Shown: one piece after another, positions 1-10,524 of the stretch
Position numbering within the stretch: the stretch's first letter is position 1
Layout: each line of letters starts with the position of its first letter
From: Kalaharituber pfeilii
Taxonomy: Eukaryota > Ascomycota > Pezizomycetes > Pezizales > Pezizaceae
DNA length: 64,000 nt
NCBI GenBank assembly: GCA_015179045.1
Contig: WHUZ01000013.1
Location: 1,054,001-1,118,000, forward strand
Direction: 5' to 3'
Made by a program: the position numbers and the translations under genes
Notes under the pieces: generated by a model
Databases searched by the model: none
Seen by the model: only the letters and a program-made list of their open reading frames with translations
Told to the model about the DNA's origin: nothing

Positions 1-946
1 CGACCAAGCCGGAGGACTGGCGATCGAAACTCGGGCGACTGGAGTAGTCAGTACAGTGCCAATTGACCCTGGAAAAACTTCTCCATGGGGTAACGTGGTC
101 CACCCAGGAGTACTAGCCCAAAACCATCAACACCTTTTCTGCATCAGAGTCGATCCATGTATTGATGGACCTAATAATTCAATCCTTTACGAAGAATCAC
201 ATGCGCTGCCATGGGATGAGACAAATCCATACGGTCATGGATATGAGGTTCGGCAAACAGTGATTACAAAATCCGGCTGGGCTGACGCCGCACCTCACCA
301 CAACAGAGTTTTCAAAATTATCAACCCTAGCTATTGCAATCCCGTTAGTGGCCGACCAGTGGGATATAAATTCATACCTTCGCCAACTCAACTCATGCTT
401 GCACATCCCGATAGCTTGATGGGAAGGAGAGCAGCGTATGCAATGCATCACGTATGTTCATTCCAAATGTGCGTCTGGTCAGCTTCTTTCTGACATTATT
501 TACAGATTTGGGTAACCAAATATAAAGATGGCGAGTATTGGGCCGCTGGAAGATGGACGAACCAAAGCAATGCTGAGCGAGGTGGCGTTAAGGATATGGT
601 GGAGAGGAATGAGGTTACAGAAAACGAGGATATTGTCCTTTGGTACTCGTTTGGGTACACGCATAACCCTCGCGTGGAAGACTTCCCTGTCATGTGAGTA
701 ACAAGGCATATTGTTCATGTCGGGCTAGAGTGAAACGTTAACACAGTCGAAAGGCCGGTTGAAATACATACTATACAACTTAAACCAGCCGACTTTTTTA
801 CGAGAAACCCGTCCCTCGATGTCCCGTCAATGAAAAATCCTACATCAAAATTTTATGAAGATGTCACAGAAAATCGAGATAATGATGATTCCTCAAATCA
901 TACTAATGGCATTAATGGGTGTTGCGGAGTTTCAAATGGCGTTTGA
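1..946 (+). CDS. Copper amine oxidase, C-terminal part (gene begins before the window)
   Basis: This is the C-terminal catalytic region of a copper-containing amine oxidase, which oxidises primary amines to aldehydes with release of ammonia and hydrogen peroxide. Reading frame 2 is open from base 2. Exons are read as 2-451, 506-693 and 754-946, each joined by GT-AG introns of 50-60 bp. The family signature ETRATG is followed by HPGVLAQNHQHLF, whose HQH histidines belong to the copper site, and then by RVDPCIDGPNNS. The second exon carries WVTKYKDGEYWAAGRW and the third PVEIHTIQLKPADFFTRNPS, all in the usual order. The third exon needs the acceptor at 751-753, because the AG a few bases earlier would lead into a stop. 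The protein ends about 45 residues after the conserved FFTRNP block, so the terminus looks intact. The topaquinone tyrosine lies upstream of the window. Family assignment is firm; substrate is unknown. Confidence 0.9.
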
Positions 947-1516
947 TTGCTTCATCATCCTTTTTCTCAAATATTTTAACTATAACTCCTTTCTGTTTTC
1001 TCGTTTTCCATGTTCCCAAACAAGATTGCGAGGATTTGGTATGTATTGCTCCAGCTTCGTTTTGTAATTCTACTCACAATGTAGTGTAATCATTCCTCTA
1101 AAGTTTTTGGGTCTGCAGGGATTTACTGTTTTTAATACCTTTTATGATAACTTCTTTCTATATTACCATTCTCAAGGAGGGTTTTTGCTTTTGCCAAGTT
1201 TATTGTTCATACTGTACATAAATTATCATTGATCACAAAAGAAATCTGTCGCAGGGCACATTTGGCAGAGGCCTTAGAACAGTTCTGTAAAACTGCACCG
1301 TATTAGGTTATCTTATTCATTCCCCCATTAGCCCGGTAAATTAACCAAGAATTAACCAAGAAAAAGAGGGGGGAAAAGAAGAATAGAGAAGAAAAGGTAA
1401 AGAAGAAAAAGTGTAATCTGATTTAACCTAAAGCAGTAATCATAATCCCGATTCCAAAAAATACCACATTAATCTAGGATATAAACTTTTAGACTTCAAG
1501 CTTGGCAACCTCCTTT

Positions 1517-1545
1517 GTACTAGCTAGTAAAATATGTATTCGGAC
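1517..1545 (+). repeat. Solo terminal-repeat copy of a small TA-flanked element
   Basis: The segment starting CTAGCTAGTAAAATATGTAT after a TA is nearly identical to both ends of the 80 bp element at 28545-28624. No matching inverted end was seen within about 1.5 kb downstream, so this looks like a truncated or solo end. Confidence 0.55.
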
Positions 1546-2153
1546 CGGGGTTAGTAACATCCGGTATGGCATCCTTAGTCTGGTTGGCACGACACAGACT
1601 ATGGCACCAGGGACTGCAGAATTAATTCATAGAGCATCAACTTCTCGAACGCCTAGTGTTTTCACGTTATAGTTGGTGTTTATACCTAATAAATTGTGCC
1701 ATAGTAAAAAAAAAACTAACACACCTGGATAAAGTTCTCAATAATGTCCTCAATGTGCTGAAGAGCGACGGACACGCGGATCAAGTCTCGTGTAACACCA
1801 CTAGTGAGTTGCTACTCTACAGTGAGCTGCTCATGCGTTGTAGAAGCTGGATGAATAACCAAGGTTCTGTGGAATGGAGTGTCAGCAGTCATCCCTGTCA
1901 CATAATATGTCATTGGATGCTACTTAACTTAATATCTCCAACGTTGGGGGTTGGGCATAAGCTTGGGGCTATTGGCTACAGTAACACCAGCCTGCGCACT
2001 GCTCTTAACACCGAGGGGAAGGAGGCTATCGAATCCACGCTTGAGGTACTTCTTTACAAGGTGGTGGGCTCAAAAGCAGGGTAGGAGATCTTGGGGTCGG
2101 AGGTTGTGTATAATATTTTTCTGGTGGATGCTTGAACATGAGAGCTTAGATAT

Positions 2154-2154
<1 letters not shown>

Positions 2155-2182
<28 letters not shown>
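2155..2182 (+). repeat. Poly-T tract
   Basis: A run of about 28 consecutive T residues in an intergenic region. Length is likely to be unstable in assemblies. It may be the tail of a retroposed copy, but no such copy was recognised next to it. Confidence 0.8.
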
Positions 2183-2186
<4 letters not shown>

Positions 2187-2997
2187 GAGAAAATCCCCGG
2201 GTATCCAGGATGAGAATTACAGACAGTTGAAGTTGATGTTGGTACTATTAGGTGTACTATTAATTGTACTAAAAATATCGAAACATATGCAGTTGTAGAA
2301 GGGCTCAAGATTGTATCAAGAAGCTATTATAAGGACAGTATTAGAGGATATGTATTTTCCTGCTGAATTCATTGTAAGAGCACTGCCTAGGTAGAGAGTA
2401 TATATAAAGGTGAGCCGAATGTAGCAGAAGTAGTCTGAAAAGTAGAAGAACACTTGAGGGTAATACCCAGGAGTGACGGTACTAATACAAATCCTAACAT
2501 TTACTTAATGAGTTGTATCTCTCTCTACCAAGCAATAAATACTATCATCTGTGAAAAGTGGTAGAGCACGTTGTTCATTAAAAGGAAGCAAGTTAAATGA
2601 TAGTATTGCTTTCATAAATGAACATATATCTAGCCCAAAAGAAAATGGCTCGAAATTGCACCTAATGTTTATAGCACCAAGAATATCTTAGACAATAAAT
2701 AATACTTCCCAAAAATCTGAATCTGAAATTCTCGGTTCCATTTTTGTGCAGCACGGCTGCGATTTCCGTACATTATTGTTATTAGTCAGAAATGTGCCAA
2801 CCAGACTAGTCCCATTTCTGTATTGTTTGGTATTACTGTCTTGTCCCTCTATATCAACTCCCCTCCCCTCACCGCCTTATATTTTAGAAGCCTACCACCC
2901 ACAACTCCATCCATCCATCCCTCAAGCATCCTTATCCCACCAAGAAAGGAAATAAAAAGTGTAAATTCTATACTCTTCTTGTAGTGGCTCCGCTTAC

Positions 2998-3505
2998 TCA
3001 ATCTTGATGTAGCACTTCTCTTTCTCCAGTATGTCTTTTACAGTGACCAGCTGAAGGGGGCCAAATTGTCATCTCAGCCAAAGGTGCGGTCAAGGGAGTC
3101 TTTGAGGTAATAGACTCTAGGGTAGCTAAAGCCACGGTCAATTCCCTGTCCTGCCGCTGCTTCCTCCACTTCTGGGGGTCATGGAGCTTAGTCTTCTTTT
3201 GGAGGTGGTTTGATTTTGCTGGTGAGGACTTCGAGGGCAAAGTCCCGAGTGACTTTTGCACATACACTGGCATGCAGTGCTGATGATCAGGAACAAGCTA
3301 TTGGCCTTTTTCTCAACTCTGGCTTTGCATCGTGGGAAGAGTTTCTGAAGTTTGGCTTCGTAGAGGCTAGAGAGTCTGACGGTGTTGATGTAAATGGTAG
3401 TGATGATGTTGTGTGCCAGGTGGGTAGTAATGAGGGAGATAGGGTGTTGTGGGCGAGAGTGTTGAGGTTGTAGAGGGCAGCTGTCTGTGAGCGGATAAGC
3501 AAGAG
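2998..3505 (-). pseudogene. Possible decayed coding region, unrecognised
   Basis: On the minus strand, protein-like stretches occur in different frames with frame changes or stops between them. Examples are SLYEAKLQKLFPRCKARVE in one frame, RDFALEVLTSKIKPPPKED in another, and LQLVTVKDILEKEKCYIKIE followed by a stop near 3000 in a third. None is long enough to stand alone, and I found no intron arrangement that joins them cleanly. This could be a small gene with unseen introns, a degraded copy, or chance. I do not recognise the family. Confidence 0.25.
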
Positions 3506-4011
3506 GTCAGCATGGGCGCCGCCGCGGTCACGTGACCAACCGGCCTCACGCGCTCGGAAGAGCCTTCGCCCAGCCTGTCTTTGTCCCCAGGCGGCCCGGC
3601 TGCGGTCTGCCCTCTGCCCTCTGCCCTCTGCCGGGCGCGCAGCTTACTTAACATGCTAGTACTCTGCAGCCGTGATCACAGCACAGTCGACGGCGTCGCG
3701 GAAACGACAAATAAAAACAAACAATAACAACTCACCGCCCACCCGGCAACCGACAGCAGAGCGGCAGCCCCTCCACGCTTGCCCCCGCCCCAAGTCTCCA
3801 TACGTATACCCCCCTACCCCCCTACCCCCTACCCCCCCCGGCACCTGCCGGACACCACGCCGCTGCATCTCATCATCACGATACCATCGACGTTCTCGAT
3901 ATACAACATACGACTGGGGCGCGTTTGACTCAGAGGTAGAGGGCTATCGCTCTTCGTACGCAGCGAGTGGAGCGACAGAGTGAGCAGGCGGATACAGCAG
4001 GAGCACAAGAA
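3506..4011 (+). promoter_or_regulatory. GC-rich upstream region of the CENP-C gene
   Basis: This stretch is clearly richer in G+C than the DNA to its left. It contains a short tandem CCCTCTGC repeat near 3608-3632 and C-rich runs of the form TACCCCCC near 3807-3838. It directly precedes the CENP-C start codon at 4012. A promoter and 5' UTR role is inferred from position only; no TATA box or named factor site is claimed. Confidence 0.4.
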
Positions 4012-7000
4012 ATGAGTCGCGAGGCTAACTTCCTCGACATTGGCGTGGCTGGGAGGTGAGTTACGCCGCCAATCTGCTATACAATTTCAACTATTCTCCT
4101 CCATCTACGCAGCCGACTCAATGTCCCCTCGCTGTCCAACGTATCTAACCCTCCTCCTCGTTCCGCGACAGAAAAACCGGCGTTACAGTCCCTACCCAAG
4201 CACTAAATGAAGATGGATTCGAGAACGCCGCCGGATTCTTCACACCCACACCCGCTCCGGCGAAGGTGAGACCGCTTGAGGCATTTCTAAGCGGTACCCA
4301 AGCCAGCTTTGATGCTTCGGCTGCGGGGGATGGCTCTCCAAAGCAGCAGGGCACACAGAGTTCGAAGTTGCTGAGTGGGATGGTGACCACGACGACGGAG
4401 GAGGTGAGGGGGGAGGTGACGCTGACGGCGGAGGAGAGCATGGATATTGACTCTGGGTCAGGTGAGTTGTGCGAGTTGGCCGTTCATTGGATTGTGGACG
4501 GGAGAATTAGGGCATTGATGTGCTATTGGGAGGGAACTGGGAGGAGTTCTGTACCTTCAGCACCCTTTGAGTCTCCCATTCAACTCATCCCCATCCATCT
4601 CCATCTCCACACTCCACCCAGGCTCTTCCCCCAGACACAAGAAATGCGCTAACGACCTCCATTGTCCGCAGGAACCCCCGCGGTCACCGACCGCCAGCGA
4701 CCCACCACGACGACAACCACGTCATCCTCCATCTCCCGCTCCGCCCATCTCCGCTCTCCTTTCAAATCCACCGACCCGACAGCCAACCCAATCCTCAACA
4801 CCCCCCCTCGCCGCGCAGCCTCCGCCGGTCCTGCCCGCAGTCCCGGCTTCACCCCCGTCAACCAGCCGCGCGCCCCCTCTACCTCGCCTACTCGCAGCAC
4901 TCCCTTTGCAAGAATGCTCACCTTCAATTCCACGACAGAGGGAGACAAGTTCCTGCAGTCGTCACCATTATATAGTCAGCCGCCGAAGCGGCCTGGGGTA
5001 TCGGCGTCACAGCCGACACAGCGCAAAGAGAAGGAGACGGAGACGGAGAGGGAGAGGAAGGGGGAGAAGGAGAGGGAGAGGGAAAGGGAGAGCTTGTTCC
5101 CGTCGCCGGCGCCGGCGCAGCTGGGAAGGGGGAGAGGGAGCGGAAGGAGTAATAGTAATAATTCTATGGCTCCACCATTATCATCAGAGCTCAATGAAAT
5201 TGGCGAAGAAAAACGGAGTGGAGGTGCTGCTACCAACGGGGTGACCACCAATGGAGGACCAACGAAGGCAACATCTACATCTACATCTACGAAAGCGGCC
5301 TCCAAACCCATATCTACAACCACAAAAGCTACCCCCATAGTCTCGAGACCACAAGCAGCACCCAAACCGAAACAGACTTCGGCACCACCGGCTGCAGAGG
5401 CGGGATTACCACCGGCTGCATCACCACCAAAGCCGAAGCCACAACAGCGGCAGCAGCAGCAAGGAGCACAAGGAAGAAAACGCACCCTCCTATCTTCTCG
5501 TCCTGTCAAGATCCCGACGAAGCCAAATCCGTTTACCCTTGATTCTGACGAAGTTGAGGATGATGAGATACTTACTGGTGCTAGTCACGTTGATGACGGG
5601 AAGATAGAGGAACCAGAGGATCCACAACCTAGTAAAATGAAGGGGAAAGCCAGAGGGAAAGTGAAGGAGGTAGGGAACCACCGGGCCAGAAGTGGGAAAC
5701 AGTCAAGGTTACAAGATGTGGAAGAAGAAGACGTGGAGGAGCCGGAGATAGAAGTACATGAGGAACAAGAGGAAGAGGGGGAGGTGGAGATGGAGGAGGT
5801 GGAGGAGGAGGTGGAGGAGGAAGTAGAACCACGACCAAAAACTGTAAAGGGGGCAAAGAAGATCGCTACACCTACGAAGGGGAAGCCAAACAAAAAAGCA
5901 CCCGCTACAAAACCTACTGCTATCACAAAACCAGCTAAAGGGAAAGGCAAGGTAAAAGCCATTGTCGATGAAGAAGAGGAAGTCGTGGAAGATGTTATGG
6001 AGGATGACAAAGTAGAAGAGGAACCTACTCCGCTTACACCAATGAAGGGTACTACGAAGAAACCCCCCGCTGCGGTTTCTAAAGCAGATAAAAAATCTTT
6101 GAAGCAAGCCACCACTGCTGGTGCGACTAATGGAAAGGGAAAGAAGTCCAAAATGAGCAAGCAGGCACAACCTGGAGATGAAGACGGGGAAGAAGCCCCA
6201 ATAGGAGAGCAGGAAGAGGAGGAGGAGAAACGTGCACCTGCGCCGAAGAAGGGGGTCAAAGGGGGGGTCAAAGGGAAAGGATCTTCATCGAAAGCAACAG
6301 CGGCCACCAATGGAACTAGTACCAAAGTCGCATCGAAATCCAAACCTACCAAAGCCAATAAGAAGGCTAAACAGGTTGAGGAATCCGCCGAGGAGCAATC
6401 CGCGGAGGAAGAGGAGGAAACACAGCCTGGTCCGGCCTCTAAATCCAACCGCAAATCTGCTGCCGCCTCAAAAACAAAGGAATCAGTCAGCAAAAAGGGC
6501 ACCGCAGTTGTTGAAGATATAACATCGCCGATGCAGTTGAAAAAGAAAGGGAAACAGTCTGCATCTAAGAAGAAGTCCGTTGCAAAACTGACAGAGGAGC
6601 CAGAACCAGAGCCAATGGAGGAGGATGAACTTGGCCCAGAACGAGCACCCGGAAAGGGCAAGGGTAAAGGAAAGCAACACCAACAGAAAAGCGACGCTGC
6701 ATCCTCACCGGCGGCGAAGGCGAAGAAGGGTGCTGTGCCGAGCAGTACGACTGGTACTGCATCTGGTACTGCAGCGACTGCAGCACCAAGTAAGGGCAAG
6801 GGCACCGCCGGAAAGGTCGCAAGTAAGGGTAAAGGCAGGAACACCAAACCTTCAGACGACGAGGACGTCGAGATGTCTGAGGCCGAGGCCGAGGCCGAAT
6901 CTCCTCAAGCGGAAGATGATGAAGAGGAGGAAATATCCTCGCGGCCGGCCAAGAAGGCCCGGAAAGCTGCACCCGGCTTCGCAGCAGAAGCTTCCTCTTC

Positions 7001-9067
7001 CACCTCTACATCAAAAACCAAGACCTCTAAAGCAAAGAAGCCCCAAGTGGCTCCTTCCACTCCCGCCCCGCCTGTATTGGAAGACCAAGCACCCCCTGCC
7101 GCAGCAGCAGCTAAGCAGCATATTCGCATCGAGCCACTCACAGCTCCGGAGCCCGCTTCCGAGGACGCAGGGAAGCGCCGCTCGGCACGGGCACGAATCA
7201 TGCCATTGAAGTTCTGGACTGGAGAAAAAGTTGTCACAAAGGTTGATCCCGACGCTAAGGCGGTTATCAAAGAGGTGGTCAGGGTTGAGGAGGAGCAGAA
7301 GGCGAGTGCTAGGGCTCCGACGAGGAAGAGGAGTGTGAGTGTTGTGGTTGGGGCTAGTGGGGACACAGCAACCGGTGTGGTGGCTGGAAAGAAAAGGAAA
7401 AGGGGAGGGGGAGGAGGAAAGAAGAAAGAAACGGCAATTGAGGAGGAAAGCAGTGAGGAAGGAGAAGAGGTGGGAGATGAGTGGGAGAGTACAGGAGTGG
7501 TGGGGGGATGGGTGAAGGCACGTGAGGGCATGGGGGAGATGGTGGAGACTGGTGAGTTGTTTTTCCGTTTTGATTTGTGGATGTTGTATTGGGGTGCGTA
7601 TGTGTGTGCAGCTGTGTTTGTGCATGTGTTACGCTTCAGTGCACATGCCCCCGGGCCACAAGCTACGGAGAACAGCAGCAGCGACGGCGGGGGCGGACGA
7701 AGTGGTACTTCCACCCTTCACTCCCGTCCTTATTTGCCTCCGCCACTGGCTCGGCTTGCACTGTGCGGGCAGCCAGCTCCCATGCTGGGATGTGATACAC
7801 ATGAACATACACAACACTCTCACCGCCAGATCTAGACGCACAATCATTCATAGTTGCATCCATATGATGCACGAGCACTAGCACTAGCACAATCGCAGGC
7901 ACATGCACCTTCAGTGTTGTCTCTACACCTATCCGATACCCTTGATACATATACTCATGCACCAAGTACATCTACATGTTAAATCTAGATACATCTCCAT
8001 AGTTTCCAACCATCCCATTTCCTTCGCTCTAAACACTAACGTCCAATACTAACAATGTACCCCCCCCACAGACCTCGCCTACACCTCTGCCCACATGATT
8101 ACTCACCAATCCACCACCACTTCCGGTTTCCGCATGCTCAAGACCTTCTCTCTCGACCACTTTGGCACTGGGCTTATCGACATCCCGCCCGGAGGCCAGA
8201 AGCGTTGGAAATCGGCTGGTAAATTCGATCTCGTGTTTTACGTAGTCAAGGGGCGTGTACAGGTCGCAGTAGCAGATAACGTGTTTATGGTGGGTAAGGG
8301 GGGGCAGTTTCAGGTGCTGAGAGGTGAGCTTTTTTTTTTTTTTTTTTTTTTTTTTTGTTTGTTTGGGAAGCGTGGGGGGCGCTTAGAGGGGTTTGCAAAA
8401 TGTAGGGATGGATGTGCGAGGAGGATGGCACGAAAATCGGACCAACGAGGTCACCTCAATTCCCTTGCTAGAAAACCAGGAAGGGAGCGTTTCCAAGCAC
8501 CATTTTGGGATGGAGGGTAGCTATATGCGCGGTGATTGTGGGGGAGATATTGGCGGATGTTCATGTTTTGGCCCCGGATGCCCCATTTCCAGCCAATACA
8601 TTTACTCCTCCACTCTCCCTGTTCTTCCTCCTCCTCCTCTCACATCATCCAGCTAAAACCATTACTGTCATGGAACAGGGTGTATGTTGCTACCCGTGCT
8701 TATATCTCCCTTCCGTCCTGTCCTATTACGAGGGCTACGAGGGGTAAGGAGTGGTAGTGGCAGGGAAACTAAGGGAGAAGAGGGATGGTATACAGGCATA
8801 AGATCAACAAGTCTGCAGACAGAGGAGCATGCAGGCAGTCCCACCTACCATCCCCACGTCCTCCCTTCCCATTTCCTACACTTTACCAGACCTTTGACAC
8901 AACATTACATACATACACACAGCTAGGGATATTTCATATAAGTTTACTGACGAGCCAACTACCGTGCAGGAAACCTATACAGCATCGAAAACCAGTTCGA
9001 TCAGCAAGCTAGACTATTTTTCGCGCAGGGATGCGAGTATCAGCCGTCTACTACACCTTCTGAGTGA
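4012..9067 (+). CDS. Inner kinetochore protein CENP-C (Mif2 family), unusually long
   Basis: CENP-C binds centromeric nucleosomes and links them to the outer kinetochore. Exons are read as 4012-4055, 4172-4461, 4672-7551, 8072-8323 and 8970-9067, all in phase, giving about 1187 residues. The N-terminus has the fungal Mif2 signature FLDIGVAGRKTGVTV, the part that contacts the Mis12 complex in known homologues. The CENP-C motif is at about residues 946-962, with RRSARARIMPLKFWTGE; its arginines and the W bind the H2A/H2B acidic patch and the H3-type tail. A C-terminal cupin dimerisation domain covers about 1072-1187, including GLIDIPPGGQKRWKSAGKFD. Between about residues 200 and 940 lies a low-complexity region rich in K, E, P, S and A. 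Yeast Mif2 has about 550 residues, so this protein is roughly twice as long. Two introns are long for a fungus (about 520 and 646 bp), the last with a poly-T run just after its donor site. Confidence 0.93.
8329..8356 (+). repeat. Poly-T run inside the last CENP-C intron
   Basis: About 28 T residues begin five bases after the GTGAGC donor at 8324. Such a tract normally favours acceptor recognition, so its place next to a donor is odd. Its length may vary between isolates. Confidence 0.75.
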
Positions 9068-9353
9068 AGGACTTTGGGCTGTACAAATGGGGAATGGAAG
9101 GGAAGGGGAAGTGATGGGTAGATCGGCCGGCCCGCGTGTACTATAAACGGGAAGGGGCACTGGCACGATCTAAGAAGGAAAAGTAAACAACGGTAGTTGC
9201 GGTAAGCATCGTGGGTATATGTTTGAGTGTAAGGCTATGTCTATGTGTCTTGGTTTTGGCAGGGCTAGTTTTCCATATTCACGGGTTTTCAATATGGTGG
9301 AGCGGAACGTTGACCAGCTGCCTTGTGGCTAATGTTCTTTTTTGCCTTTCATT

Positions 9354-9380
9354 TTATTTTTATTTTTATTTTTATTTTTA

Positions 9381-9410
<30 letters not shown>
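9354..9410 (+). repeat. (TTTTA)n microsatellite
   Basis: Roughly nine to ten near-perfect TTTTA units in tandem. It lies about 290 bp after the CENP-C stop codon, so it may fall in the 3' UTR or just past it. Confidence 0.85.
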
Positions 9411-9411
<1 letters not shown>

Positions 9412-10206
9412 TATTTCTTTCTTTTGTATTTGCTTTGTGCGTTACTTTTCTTTCAGTTGATTTGATTCCCTTATCTGTATTTTGTTCTTCATTTCCCGTT
9501 CTTCAGTATGGTTTCTACTCCATTCATTTCATTGGATGTCCGGTCTCGTCACGGGATATGGAATATCTGAAAGGTGTGGCTTTTATTCGTTCGGCCGGAT
9601 TTTTATTTGCTCTTTTGCAGCTTCGAGATTCTCCATTGCTCTTAGCAATCTAAGGTAAAGGGTTTCGTTGGTGATTCGCCCCTCTTGCAGTCATCCTCTC
9701 TGCTCATGTCACCAATCCTTGTGCCTAATGAAACAGGAAGATGCAACTTTCGATATTGACCACTCGTCCAAAACTTTCCTCGCAATTCCGCTCTCGCATC
9801 CATTTATTCATCTCGTACAAATACACATGACCTGACAAGCTAGCTTGACCATAAAGAACGTACTCGACTACAATCAGTTACTAGTATATAGGGATGCAGG
9901 TAAGTATACATAGATCAGGTCACGAGACTATCGGAAATAGAAGGTATTGGATAATGAATTACGCGGCTAGAGTAATTGGAACAATTATATATACCTGTGT
10001 CAATGACAGTTATCTCGACATCACCTATGCATCTGTAAGAATAACTTGAATCAGAGTAAGCTATCGAAGAAGCAGAAGAAGTTAGTACTATTGAACCAGA
10101 AAAAAGCCAAGAACTGGAAACGAGTTACCCGGTTCAAAGCAGACATTTTTATTGACATTATGGTTTGAACTGAAGCATTAGAGTCCATCTTTGGAAAAAT
10201 GCTTGA

Positions 10207-10280
10207 CAACCCTCATCCCAAGCTCGGATTTGAACCAGAGCCCTCAATTCTATAATGCATGCCGTCTTGTTATAACCTGC
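10207..10280 (-). ncRNA. tRNA-like sequence, possible SINE head or tRNA relic
   Basis: On the minus strand GGTTCAAATCC, a good match to the RNA polymerase III B box and T-loop, sits after a variable-loop-like AGGGCTC and a possible anticodon-arm region. I could not fold a full cloverleaf: the acceptor stem does not pair well and the A box is weak. It may be a degenerate tRNA gene or the tRNA-derived head of a SINE. tRNAscan-SE would decide this. Confidence 0.3.
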
Positions 10281-10361
10281 ATCACTAGAGATAACAAATA
10301 TACCACTTCAGCAAATTATAGGCCAGTTCAAAAAGCTAACTACTCAATCTTCACTTGAATC

Positions 10362-10524
10362 CATCCATCCCCCCTCCCCCCAACGCCTCTCAATCGCACC
10401 CCCTCCTTCAGCAGTCGCAATAGTATCTCGTACTTCTCCCTCCCTCCGCCCCTTCAACCGTGCATTAAACAGCCCCTCAGCAGCACGTTCAACAGCCCCT
10501 CGCATAGCTCCCTTTCCCCGGAAA
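10362..10524 (-). other. Isolated coding-like reading frame (possible orphan exon)
   Basis: On the minus strand a GC-rich open frame runs for about 54 codons to a TGA, with a protein-like composition that includes MRGAVERAAEGLFNARLKGR and later WGEGGWMD. It stands in AT-rich surroundings. Upstream on the same strand I found no joining exon, and no family is recognised. It could be the last exon of a small gene, a relic, or chance. Confidence 0.25.

Larger units (their letters stand above)
947..2997. other. AT-rich intergenic region, no supported gene
   Basis: About 2 kb with no recognisable protein. An open frame of about 140 codons at 1656-2084 has no family resemblance and no intron logic, so I do not call it. 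A poly-T run of about 28 bases lies at 2155-2182. A single inverted-repeat end of a transposon family that recurs at 28545 lies near 1517. Confidence 0.6.

Noticed and set aside
1656..2084. 142-codon plus-strand frame
   Set aside because: No family resemblance, no conserved motif and composition like the surrounding intergenic DNA.
5585..6847. 420-codon minus-strand frame opposite the CENP-C exon
   Set aside because: It is the shadow of the purine-rich CENP-C exon, giving Ser/Phe/Leu-rich sequence with no domain, while the plus strand has clear CENP-C motifs.
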